From the NCBI GenBank assembly GCA_016783885.1, contig JADHVR010000026.1, forward strand, positions 1 through 47,038: 47,038 nt of DNA, given 5' to 3'. A model generated the notes under the pieces. The model was not told the DNA's origin and made no database searches. It saw only the letters and a program-made list of their open reading frames with translations. Made by a program: the position numbers and the translations under genes. This document shows positions 39,386-47,004 of the stretch, in pieces; the first letter of the stretch is position 1; each line of letters begins with the position of its first letter. The stretch comes from Bacteroidales bacterium. GTDB lineage: Bacteria > Bacteroidota > Bacteroidia > Bacteroidales > JAADJA01.

Positions 39386-41107
39386 CTAATGAACTACTTT
39401 GAGCAGATCCCCGGTTCTGTAAAAATCGCCTGCTGAAAGTCCCCCTGCAATAGCTGCAGCATTATCGGCATATTCAGGCAAGCCCGGAACTGATAATTTG
39501 GACCCCGGGTTCGTTGTACCGATCCCGACATTTCCATCAGTTCCTGAGCCATCTGCAGTACCAGGCAATAACAGGATGTTACCACCTGATCGGTTTGGTG
39601 AATTGGACCCTAATTGTTTTCCGCTTTCAATAGTTATTAATCCTGAATTATTATAAGCACCTGGGGCACCATCAATGCTGCCACCAAATATATTCACTTC
39701 GGTGGGCAATGTGGATAATGTCCAAATACTTGATTTTCCGCCTTCAATTCGAATATTCCCTCCTGAATTATTGTTTCCGATGCCGGCTTTGATCTCAACA
39801 TCTCCGCCCCAATGGTTGGCACTGAAATTACTCTGGGCGTCTCCGGCTTTAATTAAAACTTTGCCCCCTTTACCGGAAACTGACTGGCTAATTTGCAGGT
39901 TGATACCAATATTATCAGAAGAAGCTGATCCTAACACTTTCAAATTTCCGTTTACATCCAGTTTTTCAGAGGGACTGGAAGTGCCAATACCCACATTTCC
40001 GCTATTATTAGCTGTAAGTATTGAATTGTGAACAGGATCCCAAATATGCCAATAGTCGTTTCCGTCACCATCATCAAAGTCGAAACTGAATTCTCCGTCA
40101 CCTCTCATTTGGAAGTTATGGGGTGCATGCCAGCCATAATTTCCATTTACATCCAGTTTATCAACAGGATTTGTTGTACCGATGCCAACGTTGCCGGATA
40201 CGCCAGAACCTTCACTGGTTCCGGGTAATAAAAGTATATTTCCTCCTGATCTGTTGGGAGAGTTTGCTCCTAATTGTTTTCCGCTTTCAATAGTTATTAA
40301 TCCTGAATTATTATAAGCACCGGGGGCACCATCAATGCTGCCACCAAATATATTCACTTCGGTGGGCAATGTGGATAATGTCCAAATACTTGATTTTCCG
40401 CCTTCAATTCGAATATTCCCTCCTGAATTATTGCTTCCGATGCCAGCTTTGATCTCAACATCTCCGCCCCAATGGTTAGCACTGAAATTAGTCTGGGCAT
40501 CTCCGGCTTTAATTAAAACTTTGCCCCCTTTACCGGAAACTGACTGGCCAATTTGCAGATCAATTCCTGTATTGCCGGAATATGCATTTCCGAGTACTTT
40601 TAAATTTCCGAGCACATCTAATTTCTCAGTGGGGCTGGATATACCGATTCCTACATTTCCTGCATTATAATAAACATCACCGCCTGATTCTTCCCAGACA
40701 GCATCATCCGAAGATTGGGAAAATAAGGCATAAGGTACACTTAGTAATTGTGATGTACCCATAGATGTATAACTCGTGCCTCCGGCAGGATCAATTTCAA
40801 GTTCCAGAAACTTAAAATCAGCACCCCAGTCGATAGCCGAAAACGTTCCGATTGTTGGGGTACCATTTCCGATTTCCAGATTTACCAAACCGAACTGGTT
40901 TGTTGTATCGGAAAAGGTTTCCTGGTAAATAATCGTCCCGCCGGCAGTGGCATCATGAATACTTATTCGTATTCCCACTACCTGATTTTGTAAAATTTCG
41001 CCTGTGTTATCCCGAACAACAGCTTGATATTTGAAAGCTTGTGGGGGCTGGGCAATGGTGCATAAGGCTATGACAATGAACAGAATTAATAAAGGATTTT
41101 TTTTCAT
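39386..41107 (-). CDS. Exported tail-fibre-like repetitive surface protein
   Basis: A 573-residue protein with signal peptide (1-19, ending CTIAQ) and an N-terminal domain (about 20-135) typical of Bacteroidota surface proteins (FKYQAVVRDNTGEIL, then LSVPYALFS). Phage-fibre-like beta motifs NVGIGTxxPxxKLDVxG follow at about 151, 309, 370 and 530. Two long units, each about 165 residues, are nearly identical at offset 220 residues; each contains GQSVSGKGGKVLIKAGDAQ-like and GSIDGAPGAYNNSGLITIES segments. The protein ends in AGDFYRTGDLLKVVH instead of the intramolecular chaperone often found on such fibres. It is probably displayed on the cell surface for attachment. The gene is bracketed by direct repeats and has a good promoter at 41158-41188. 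Confidence 0.75.
   Translation of the reverse strand: MKKNPLLILFIVIALCTIAQPPQAFKYQAVVRDNTGEILQNQVVGIRISIHDATAGGTIIYQETFSDTTNQFGLVNLEIGNGTPTIGTFSAIDWGADFKFLELEIDPAGGTSYTSMGTSQLLSVPYALFSQSSDDAVWEESGGDVYYNAGNVGIGISSPTEKLDVLGNLKVLGNAYSGNTGIDLQIGQSVSGKGGKVLIKAGDAQTNFSANHWGGDVEIKAGIGSNNSGGNIRIEGGKSSIWTLSTLPTEVNIFGGSIDGAPGAYNNSGLITIESGKQLGANSPNRSGGNILLLPGTSEGSGVSGNVGIGTTNPVDKLDVNGNYGWHAPHNFQMRGDGEFSFDFDDGDGNDYWHIWDPVHNSILTANNSGNVGIGTSSPSEKLDVNGNLKVLGSASSDNIGINLQISQSVSGKGGKVLIKAGDAQSNFSANHWGGDVEIKAGIGNNNSGGNIRIEGGKSSIWTLSTLPTEVNIFGGSIDGAPGAYNNSGLITIESGKQLGSNSPNRSGGNILLLPGTADGSGTDGNVGIGTTNPGSKLSVPGLPEYADNAAAIAGGLSAGDFYRTGDLLKVVH
39609..39898. repeat. Internal gene duplication, copy nearer the 3' end of the gene
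   Basis: 290 bp matching 40269-40558 at about 283 positions (offset 660 bp, no gaps). Outside this core the two 660-bp units differ far more. Confidence 0.9.
40269..40558. repeat. Internal gene duplication, copy nearer the 5' end of the gene
   Basis: Partner of 39609-39898. Of the seven differences counted, none shifts the frame. Confidence 0.9.
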
Positions 41108-41157
41108 GACAGAAGTTTAAAATTTTAGATTTAAAGGTGTTATTAAAATTTTTGCCG

Positions 41158-41188
41158 CAAATATATTAAAACAAAACACAAATAGCAA
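41158..41188 (-). promoter_or_regulatory. Bacteroidota promoter for the tail-fibre-like gene (TTG-N20-TATATTTG)
   Basis: On the minus strand TTG (41188-41186) and TATATTTG (41165-41158) are 20 nt apart, and the ATG is 51 nt downstream. It lies between the gene and the right-hand flanking repeats. Confidence 0.6.
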
Positions 41189-41201
41189 AATAATTCACAT
41201 A

Positions 41202-41236
41202 TCTTTCGGATTTGAGCGCCGGCATAGTGCATTGGT
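41202..41236. repeat. Flanking direct repeat A, right copy
   Basis: Matches 38862-38896 at 34 of 35 positions. Here the right arm of the hairpin is missing, and repeat B follows after 17 bp instead of 186 bp. Confidence 0.9.
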
Positions 41237-41253
41237 AAATATAAAAAAGCCAG

Positions 41254-41320
41254 AATGATACATTGTTAGTGAGACAAAAACAACAAACAATGCGGAAGCG
41301 GATTACACCTGCCAGCCTCT
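41254..41320. repeat. Flanking direct repeat B, right copy
   Basis: Matches 39083-39149 at 62 of 67 positions, with the CATTGTT/AACAATG stem conserved (41261-41267, 41286-41292). Confidence 0.9.
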
Positions 41321-41359
41321 TTGTGTAGAAAAAAAATAAATTTGTATAATATATTTTAC

Positions 41360-41367
41360 TACTTTTG
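41360..41367 (+). promoter_or_regulatory. -7 promoter element (TACTTTTG) for the small membrane protein gene
   Basis: TACTTTTG fits TAnnTTTG, 25 nt before the ATG. A TTTG at 41341-41344 is only 15 nt upstream, shorter than usual. Confidence 0.4.
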
Positions 41368-41392
41368 AACCATAAATCAAAATTTATATATT

Positions 41393-41605
41393 ATGATACG
41401 CTATCAAATTTTTAAATATGCCGGTTTAGCTGCAGGCGCTTTAGCTGCACTGCTTATACTTGCCGGCATAATCGGTTTTTTCTCAGGTGTATTCCTGAAC
41501 GTGAACAATTTCTTTAATTACTTCTGGTTTGCCAACACGTTTCTTTTCTTTGCCATCTTCTGCATGCTGGTTTTTATAGGGGGTAAAAATAAAGAGGAAA
41601 AGTAA
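41393..41605 (+). CDS. Small two-helix membrane protein, unknown function
   Basis: A 70-residue protein with two hydrophobic helices (about 10-35, rich in Ala, Leu and Gly, and 42-63, rich in Phe) and a basic tail GGKNKEEK. I recognise no family. Three things support it as a real gene: a -7 element 25 nt before its ATG, a strong intrinsic terminator 26 nt after its stop, and no competing frame. The following barrel gene lies beyond that terminator, so this gene is probably its own transcription unit. Confidence 0.55.
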   Translation: MIRYQIFKYAGLAAGALAALLILAGIIGFFSGVFLNVNNFFNYFWFANTFLFFAIFCMLVFIGGKNKEEK

Positions 41606-41631
41606 GTTTTATTAACAAGTGAAAAGAATTT

Positions 41632-41662
41632 AAATCCACTCAGGACAGAGTGGATTTTTTTT
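41632..41662 (+). terminator. Intrinsic terminator
   Basis: A 10-bp perfect stem, AAATCCACTC (41632-41641) with GAGTGGATTT (41648-41657), a 6-nt loop, and a run of T from 41655 to 41662. It follows the small membrane protein gene. Confidence 0.8.
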
Positions 41663-41681
41663 ACATTTTAAAATTAAATTA

Positions 41682-42278
41682 ATGAAACGATTATTAATCT
41701 TGTTAATATTTGTATCAGGAATAAGTTTTATCTCATTTGGTCAGCTAAAAACAGGGATAAAAGCAGGCGTAAATATTTGTGATTTTATTGTAACAAGTAC
41801 CGGAGATAATTTTAGTAACGAGTCATTTAACACCAAAGTATCTTATAATTTTGGAACTTATGTTCAACATTTGTTTTCCGAACAGTTTGGATGGCAGGTT
41901 GAGGTATTATTTTCAAATAAGGGGTATAAACAAAAATTTGAAGACCATACTGCAAACGTAAGCCTGAACTATCTGAACTTGCCTATATTGTTAGTTTACC
42001 GTCCGATAAATTCATTAGAGTTTGAACTTGGGCCTGAATTAGGATATCTTATTTCTGGCGAATCGTTAGTAAATAGTTTCGACTTTGGCCTGGATATCGG
42101 TGCACGCTATAATATTTCTTCACGCTTTAATTTCGGTTTAAGATATAACAATGGATTCCCGTTTAAAATGAACATTGATGAATCTTCAAACAATGATGTA
42201 ACTCCCAAATACTCAAATAGCGTTATTCAGTTTTATCTTGGATTTAATTTGACAAACGAATTAAAAGAAAGTCCGTAA
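41682..42278 (+). CDS. PorT-like outer-membrane beta-barrel protein
   Basis: A 198-residue protein with a signal peptide (about 1-20, LLILLIFVSGISFISFGQ) and a short eight-strand-type barrel: LKTGIKAGVNICDF, VQHLFSEQFGWQVEVLFSNK, VSLNYLNLPILLVYRP, SLEFELGPELGYLIS, FGLDIGARYNIS and a last strand VIQFYLGFNL. This is the common Bacteroidota outer membrane beta-barrel family (PorT/Opacity-like). Its function is unknown; the label PorT-like refers to fold and not to a role in secretion. The gene starts 20 nt after a terminator. No promoter element was found in that space. Confidence 0.75.
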   Translation: MKRLLILLIFVSGISFISFGQLKTGIKAGVNICDFIVTSTGDNFSNESFNTKVSYNFGTYVQHLFSEQFGWQVEVLFSNKGYKQKFEDHTANVSLNYLNLPILLVYRPINSLEFELGPELGYLISGESLVNSFDFGLDIGARYNISSRFNFGLRYNNGFPFKMNIDESSNNDVTPKYSNSVIQFYLGFNLTNELKESP

Positions 42279-42401
42279 AGTATTTAAAGTATATGATTTT
42301 AAAATAACAGCGAAGCCAAATGACAGCGAAGCGAATGACTTAATGACAATTTTATTCTTTATACTTTAGAAGTGAATTTCAAACCGTTTAATCTTTAAAC
42401 T

Positions 42402-43160
42402 ATGAACCCAGTAATCACCAGCGATTTTTATGAAATATCCGCAAAAGGCGAAATTGCCGTTATACTCATAAAAGATAAAGTTTTTGACTTTATCACAGAT
42501 ATTAATCAAAGCGGAAAACTGATCGATTATGTCGATAGCCTTGAAAATAATCCCGATATCAAAGCACTTGTGTTTTATAATGACCCTAACAGCTTAAGCA
42601 ACGAACAATATGATAAGTTCATGGAACGTATTCTGAAAAATGCAGAAAGCATGGATAATTCCGGTCAACCGAGCTTTAGCGAAAAAAATATCAGGTTCCG
42701 TGAAATCAATATCCTGAATACTATCATCAAACATTTAGCCGATCTGCAGGTGATAGTGGCAGCAGGTTTACAGGGAGATATTGTTACGCCATTTATAGGC
42801 ACTTCTCTTGTCGCCGATTTCAGATACGCCGGTGAAGATGCAGTATTCTATATGGCACATAACCGGTATGGTTTACATCCAAGCGGTGGTCTGCCTTTTT
42901 TCTTGTCAAACTACCTTCATCACTCCAAAGCCCTCGAAATTCAACTTCGGGAATCTTTTACTGCAAAAGAAGCATTGGATTTAGGTTTGATTACTAAAAT
43001 ACTACCGAAAGAAAATTTTGAAGAACACCTTTTGAATGAAGTCAGTCAATTTATTAAACTGAAATACTGCACCATAAGAAATACCAAACGACTGACAAAT
43101 TTTACGCGAAAATCTTTGTTTGATTATTTTGATTACGAAGCCGGTTTACTTAATTTATAA
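42402..43160 (+). CDS. Crotonase-fold (enoyl-CoA hydratase/isomerase family) protein, catalytic residues altered
   Basis: A 252-residue cytoplasmic protein with the crotonase order: an N-terminal strand pair (GEIAVILIKDKVFDF), IKALVFYNDPN near 46, VIVAAGLQGDIVTPFIGTSL near 123-142, ADFRYAGEDAVFYMAHNRYG, and a C-terminal helical part with SFTAKEALDLGLITKILP. Aligned by eye to enoyl-CoA hydratase, the GGG loop is replaced by TPFIG, and both positions of the usual catalytic glutamates lack Glu (Gly and His by my alignment). Hydratase activity is therefore unlikely. It may be another crotonase-superfamily enzyme or a non-catalytic member. No CoA-pathway genes are next to it; it stands alone between two membrane or secreted protein genes. 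Confidence 0.7.
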   Translation: MNPVITSDFYEISAKGEIAVILIKDKVFDFITDINQSGKLIDYVDSLENNPDIKALVFYNDPNSLSNEQYDKFMERILKNAESMDNSGQPSFSEKNIRFREINILNTIIKHLADLQVIVAAGLQGDIVTPFIGTSLVADFRYAGEDAVFYMAHNRYGLHPSGGLPFFLSNYLHHSKALEIQLRESFTAKEALDLGLITKILPKENFEEHLLNEVSQFIKLKYCTIRNTKRLTNFTRKSLFDYFDYEAGLLNL

Positions 43161-43210
43161 TTTTTGTTTTTTATTGAAGAGAATCATAAAGCAGTTTTAA
43201 AAATTAATTA

Positions 43211-43218
43211 TATCTTTG
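43211..43218 (+). promoter_or_regulatory. -7 promoter element (TATCTTTG) for the T9SS cargo/receptor operon
   Basis: TATCTTTG, 31 nt before the ATG at 43250. No TTG at standard spacing. Confidence 0.45.
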
Positions 43219-43249
43219 AAATATTTTAAAATAATTAAAATTATCACTT

Positions 43250-44197
43250 ATGAAAAAACTATTTACATTAGGAGCAGCTTTCCTTTTTATGGTTTATTTT
43301 GTAGCTGCTCAACAGCAATTGCAAAACCCGGGATTTGAAGACTGGGAAGATGCAGGAACCGTTATTGACGAACCCGTTGACTGGAGTTCTATCAAAACCT
43401 CTGACGGAGGTGAAATAATTAATGCGGCAGCGCCGGTAGTCTGGGAGCAAAGCGATGATGCCCATAGCGGAATTTATTCTGTTAAACTTTACAATGTTTT
43501 AACTATGATAAACATTGTTGCAACAGGAACCTTAACAAACGGGAGGGTTCATGCTGAATATGACCCTGAAGCAGGTTATGTTTTTACTGACCCGGAGGAT
43601 GAACAATGGCATACATCCTTAACCGACAGGCCCGACAGCGTTGCATTCTGGGTAAAATATTTTCCCGAAGGAGACGACAGCGCAACGGTTAAAGTTTTGC
43701 TTCACATTGATGATGGTACACTTCCACCTACACCCGAAAATATGGCAAACTGGATAGCCTTTGCCGAAATAAAAATAGGCGGTACTTATGATACATGGAC
43801 CAAATTTACTGCTCCATTCACATATTTTTGTACAGGCGATCCTGAATATGTTCTGGTTGTTCTGACTTCCGGCAATGGCACCACCCCTGTTGAAGGCAGC
43901 TATGCTTTATTTGATGATATCGAACTAATATATGATCCTTCGGATATTGAAGATAATCCAATGGCTGATGTTTATATTTTTACCGATGGAGAAAATATTT
44001 ACATGGAAAATATGCCAAAAGATTTTTATATGAATGCAACCATCGATATTATTAGCCTTAGCGGAAATAAGGTATTATCGAGCCGTATCAATTCAAATCA
44101 GATTAACATTTCTCAAAGCGCTGTTTCAAAAGGTATCTATATTGTGAGAATCGTTGGACAAAACAAAGTTTATACTCAAAAACTGTTAATTCACTAA
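43250..44197 (+). CDS. T9SS type A sorting-domain protein with PCMD-like N-terminal domain
   Basis: A 315-residue secreted protein. Signal peptide 1-20 (LFTLGAAFLFMVYFVAAQ). Residues about 21-235 resemble the PCMD/carbohydrate-binding-type jelly roll of Bacteroidota: QNPGFEDWEDAG, AHSGIYSVKLYN, RPDSVAFWVKYFPEG, YALFDDIELIYD. The last about 70 residues are a type A T9SS C-terminal signal: MNATIDIISLSGNKVLSS, then GIYIVRIVG and YTQKLLIH. The protein should cross the outer membrane through the type IX system and be released or anchored on the surface. A TonB-dependent receptor gene follows after 10 nt, making a likely operon in which this protein binds or exposes the ligand of that receptor. Confidence 0.8.
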   Translation: MKKLFTLGAAFLFMVYFVAAQQQLQNPGFEDWEDAGTVIDEPVDWSSIKTSDGGEIINAAAPVVWEQSDDAHSGIYSVKLYNVLTMINIVATGTLTNGRVHAEYDPEAGYVFTDPEDEQWHTSLTDRPDSVAFWVKYFPEGDDSATVKVLLHIDDGTLPPTPENMANWIAFAEIKIGGTYDTWTKFTAPFTYFCTGDPEYVLVVLTSGNGTTPVEGSYALFDDIELIYDPSDIEDNPMADVYIFTDGENIYMENMPKDFYMNATIDIISLSGNKVLSSRINSNQINISQSAVSKGIYIVRIVGQNKVYTQKLLIH

Positions 44198-44207
44198 TAT
44201 TTTTAGT

Positions 44208-46640
44208 TTGTTCTTTAATGGGAGATTTAAACATAGAAAAATAATACTTATCGTATTATTCTGCTTAATTTCCAATTTTGTTATTACACAGGAGTATGGT
44301 TATTTCACGGGAACTGTTCTCGATGATGAAACAAGCAGTCCTCTTATAGGCGCTCATATACGGAATCAGAAAAATCCTTTAATGGGCACTATTACCGATC
44401 TTAATGGAAATTTTTTATTAAAGCTGGATAAAGGGATCTATACTTTTATTATAGCCTATACAGGCATGAAATCAGACACCGTTTCAATTCTTATTAAAGA
44501 AGGAGAAACGATTGAAAAGATTTTCCGTCTTCAGCCTTTTGTCAGTGAACTGTCAGGTGTAGAAATAACAGTTGGGAAATTTGATAAAAGAATAGAAGAT
44601 ATAACGGTTTCGATGGAGGTTATTAAACCCGATCTTATTGAAAACAAAAACACAACCGATATTCAAACCATCCTTGATTATACTCCTGGATTAAACATAC
44701 TGGACGGAGAGCCGCAAATAAGGGGCGGAAGCGGATTTACTTTCGGCGTTGGCAGTAAAGTGGGTGTATTCGTAGATGATATGCCTGTTCTGTCAGGAGA
44801 TGCCAACAGGCCATACTGGGACCTGATACCTGTGGAAAATATTAAACAAATAGAGGTAATTAAAGGAGCCTCGTCTGTGCTGTCAGGTTCTTCGGCATTA
44901 AGCGGTGCAATATATGTCAGAACATGTTCGCCGGAATTAAAACCATTAACAAAAATAAGGTTATATGGCGGATTTTATTCGGTTCCTAAGTATAATTATA
45001 TGAAATGGTGGAATCAATTTCCATATATAGGCGGCTTGAGTATATTGCATTCCCGGATCATTGATAATACGGATGTTGTAATTGGCGCAGATGTGAAATT
45101 TGACCATGGTTTCGAAGGTCCGCCCAGGCCCAACAAGTTTGTAAAAGATACACTTACCGACTTTACTGAAGCACAAATGGCTCAGAAACGGTATCATTTT
45201 TATTTTAATTTACGACGTCGGAATAAAAAATTCGAAGGATTAAATTATGGAATCAACGGTAACTTTATGTATGACAAATCTAAAATGATGATAGCATGGC
45301 TGGATGATTCAGCGGGTTTTTACAGGGCTTATCCGGGAGCGGTATTATTACAGGATCATTTTATCTTTTACTTAGATCCGTTTATCAATTTATACTCCAA
45401 ATTAGGATTTAAGCATAGCCTAAAGGCAAGGGTTATGTTTAATAATAATCAAATGTCAAACAATCAGTCGGTTAGAAATACCGTGATTTTTGCCGACTAT
45501 AATTTCAGAAGGGACTATCCTTTTTTAAAGGGGTTTCAGTTTATCGGCGGTATTTCAACACAATACACTTCTTGTTATGCCCCCATGTATAGCAGCTTAG
45601 GCTCTCCTTATAATAAAATGTTCAATCTCTCGGGTTATGCTGAAATTGAAAATGATATTTTACAAGTCATTAATTTTTCAGTTGGAATCAGGTTTGAACA
45701 TTTCTCAACAAATAATATAACCAGTAATCTGAAATCAATATTAAGAGCCGGGGCATCACTGAAATTATTCCAGGAAACCTATCTGAGAATGTCAGTCGGA
45801 CAAGGTTACCGTTATCCTACTATAGCCGAAAGATTTATCAAAGTTTCCTTTGGTGCGCTCGGCGTTTTCGATAATCCGGAGCTTGTCCCCGAAACCGGAT
45901 TAAATATGGAAGTGGGAATAAAACAGGGATTCAAATTTTTAAATTACTTCGGTTATTTTGATATCTCCTTTTTTCAGCAGGATTATCAAAATACTGTTGA
46001 ATATTTGTTTGGTCCATGGGATTCAACTTATACTATTGGCATAGGAGGTTTTTGTTATAAATTTCTAAATACAGGCAAATCCAGAATTACAGGTGTTGAC
46101 ATTTCTTTAACAGGTTCGGCAAAAATCGGAAAAAACTTAATAATGAATACTATCTTCGGATATAATTATATTATGCCAAAATCTCTTGAACCCGATTACG
46201 TTTTTGCTACGGTAAATTATACAGGTAATCCCATTGAATTCAGTTACCGCACTACCAGTATTAATCCCGAAAAAAATATCTTAAAATACAGATTCTTGCA
46301 TGCAATAAAGGCTGATGTGGCTTTTAATTACAAAAGGTTCTCAATAGGATTAAGTATGAAATACTACAGTAAAATTGAAAATCTCGATAAAGCCATTGCC
46401 GATTTCGAACACGCTACGGGTAGTACCGGCGGCAGCCTTCAACCCATTAAGTACATGAATTATTTTTATAATCATAATAACGGGAACTTTATAATGGATA
46501 TTCGTATCAGCTATGAATTCCTTGAAAAGCATAAAATCGCATTAATCAGTAATAACGTTACTAACAGGTGGTATTCACTCCGGCCTTTAAAAGCAGAACC
46601 AATGCGAACAATTATGCTGCAATATACTTTAAAACTTTAG
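44208..46640 (+). CDS. TonB-dependent receptor with N-terminal carboxypeptidase-like domain
   Basis: An 810-residue outer-membrane receptor. After a signal peptide (about 9-27, KIILIVLFCLISNFVITQ) comes a carboxypeptidase-D-like regulatory domain (about 30-110: GTVLDDETSSPLIGAHI, TDLNGNFLLKLDKG). The plug follows (about 120-250: DIQTILDYTPGLNILDG, PQIRGGSGFTFGVGSKVGVF, DDMPVLSGDA, IEVIKGASSVLSGSSALSGA). Then comes a large barrel ending MLQYTLKL. The only possible start near the signal peptide is TTG at 44208 (ATT at 44199 is the other non-ATG option); an in-frame stop at 44187-44189 excludes an upstream ATG, and the first in-frame ATG is inside the regulatory domain. It is co-transcribed with the T9SS cargo protein. 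Substrate unknown. Confidence 0.9.
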   Translation: MFFNGRFKHRKIILIVLFCLISNFVITQEYGYFTGTVLDDETSSPLIGAHIRNQKNPLMGTITDLNGNFLLKLDKGIYTFIIAYTGMKSDTVSILIKEGETIEKIFRLQPFVSELSGVEITVGKFDKRIEDITVSMEVIKPDLIENKNTTDIQTILDYTPGLNILDGEPQIRGGSGFTFGVGSKVGVFVDDMPVLSGDANRPYWDLIPVENIKQIEVIKGASSVLSGSSALSGAIYVRTCSPELKPLTKIRLYGGFYSVPKYNYMKWWNQFPYIGGLSILHSRIIDNTDVVIGADVKFDHGFEGPPRPNKFVKDTLTDFTEAQMAQKRYHFYFNLRRRNKKFEGLNYGINGNFMYDKSKMMIAWLDDSAGFYRAYPGAVLLQDHFIFYLDPFINLYSKLGFKHSLKARVMFNNNQMSNNQSVRNTVIFADYNFRRDYPFLKGFQFIGGISTQYTSCYAPMYSSLGSPYNKMFNLSGYAEIENDILQVINFSVGIRFEHFSTNNITSNLKSILRAGASLKLFQETYLRMSVGQGYRYPTIAERFIKVSFGALGVFDNPELVPETGLNMEVGIKQGFKFLNYFGYFDISFFQQDYQNTVEYLFGPWDSTYTIGIGGFCYKFLNTGKSRITGVDISLTGSAKIGKNLIMNTIFGYNYIMPKSLEPDYVFATVNYTGNPIEFSYRTTSINPEKNILKYRFLHAIKADVAFNYKRFSIGLSMKYYSKIENLDKAIADFEHATGSTGGSLQPIKYMNYFYNHNNGNFIMDIRISYEFLEKHKIALISNNVTNRWYSLRPLKAEPMRTIMLQYTLKL

Positions 46641-46977
46641 TCATTCCAGTCATCCCGAAACTTCAGCGATTTTCTAAATGATCTTTATTTTAGTAATTAA
46701 AAATGGCGATTAAATTTTTTGTGGATTTTCGTCCCGATACCGATAATTATCGGAAGGGCTGTGTGCAAGAGACCTGCCTTGTTGGAAAATACCATTGAAA
46801 GTTAAAATACCGAATAAAAAACAACAAATGTAAAAAGGAAGAATCCACCCGTGTAGGCAGTCTCGCGAGAAAACAGGTTACAAACCGCTATGTCGTTTGC
46901 ATTGAAGTTACAAACTGGTGTGATTACAATTGGATAAAAAATTGTTAATAAATCACACAAGTAATATGTAATTGTTT
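46641..46977. other. Non-coding gap with palindromes and short repeats
   Basis: No gene recognised. It contains a perfect 14-bp palindrome CCGATAATTATCGG (46740-46753), a 10-bp palindrome TCTCGCGAGA (46861-46870), and GTTACAAAC twice (46877-46885, 46907-46915). The second copy lies in AGTTACAAACT, whose reverse complement AGTTTGTAACT also forms the third hairpin at 32196-32212. Confidence 0.6.
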
Positions 46978-46985
46978 TATCTTTG
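46978..46985 (+). promoter_or_regulatory. -7 promoter element (TATCTTTG) before the last, truncated gene
   Basis: TATCTTTG, 19 nt before the ATG at 47005. No -33 TTG at standard spacing. Confidence 0.4.
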
Positions 46986-47004
46986 CATCATAAAAACAAT
47001 TTAT

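Noticed and set aside
39675..40670. Open frames on the plus strand opposite the tail-fibre-like gene
   Set aside because: They mirror the internal duplication of the real minus-strand gene and have no start signals or recognisable product.
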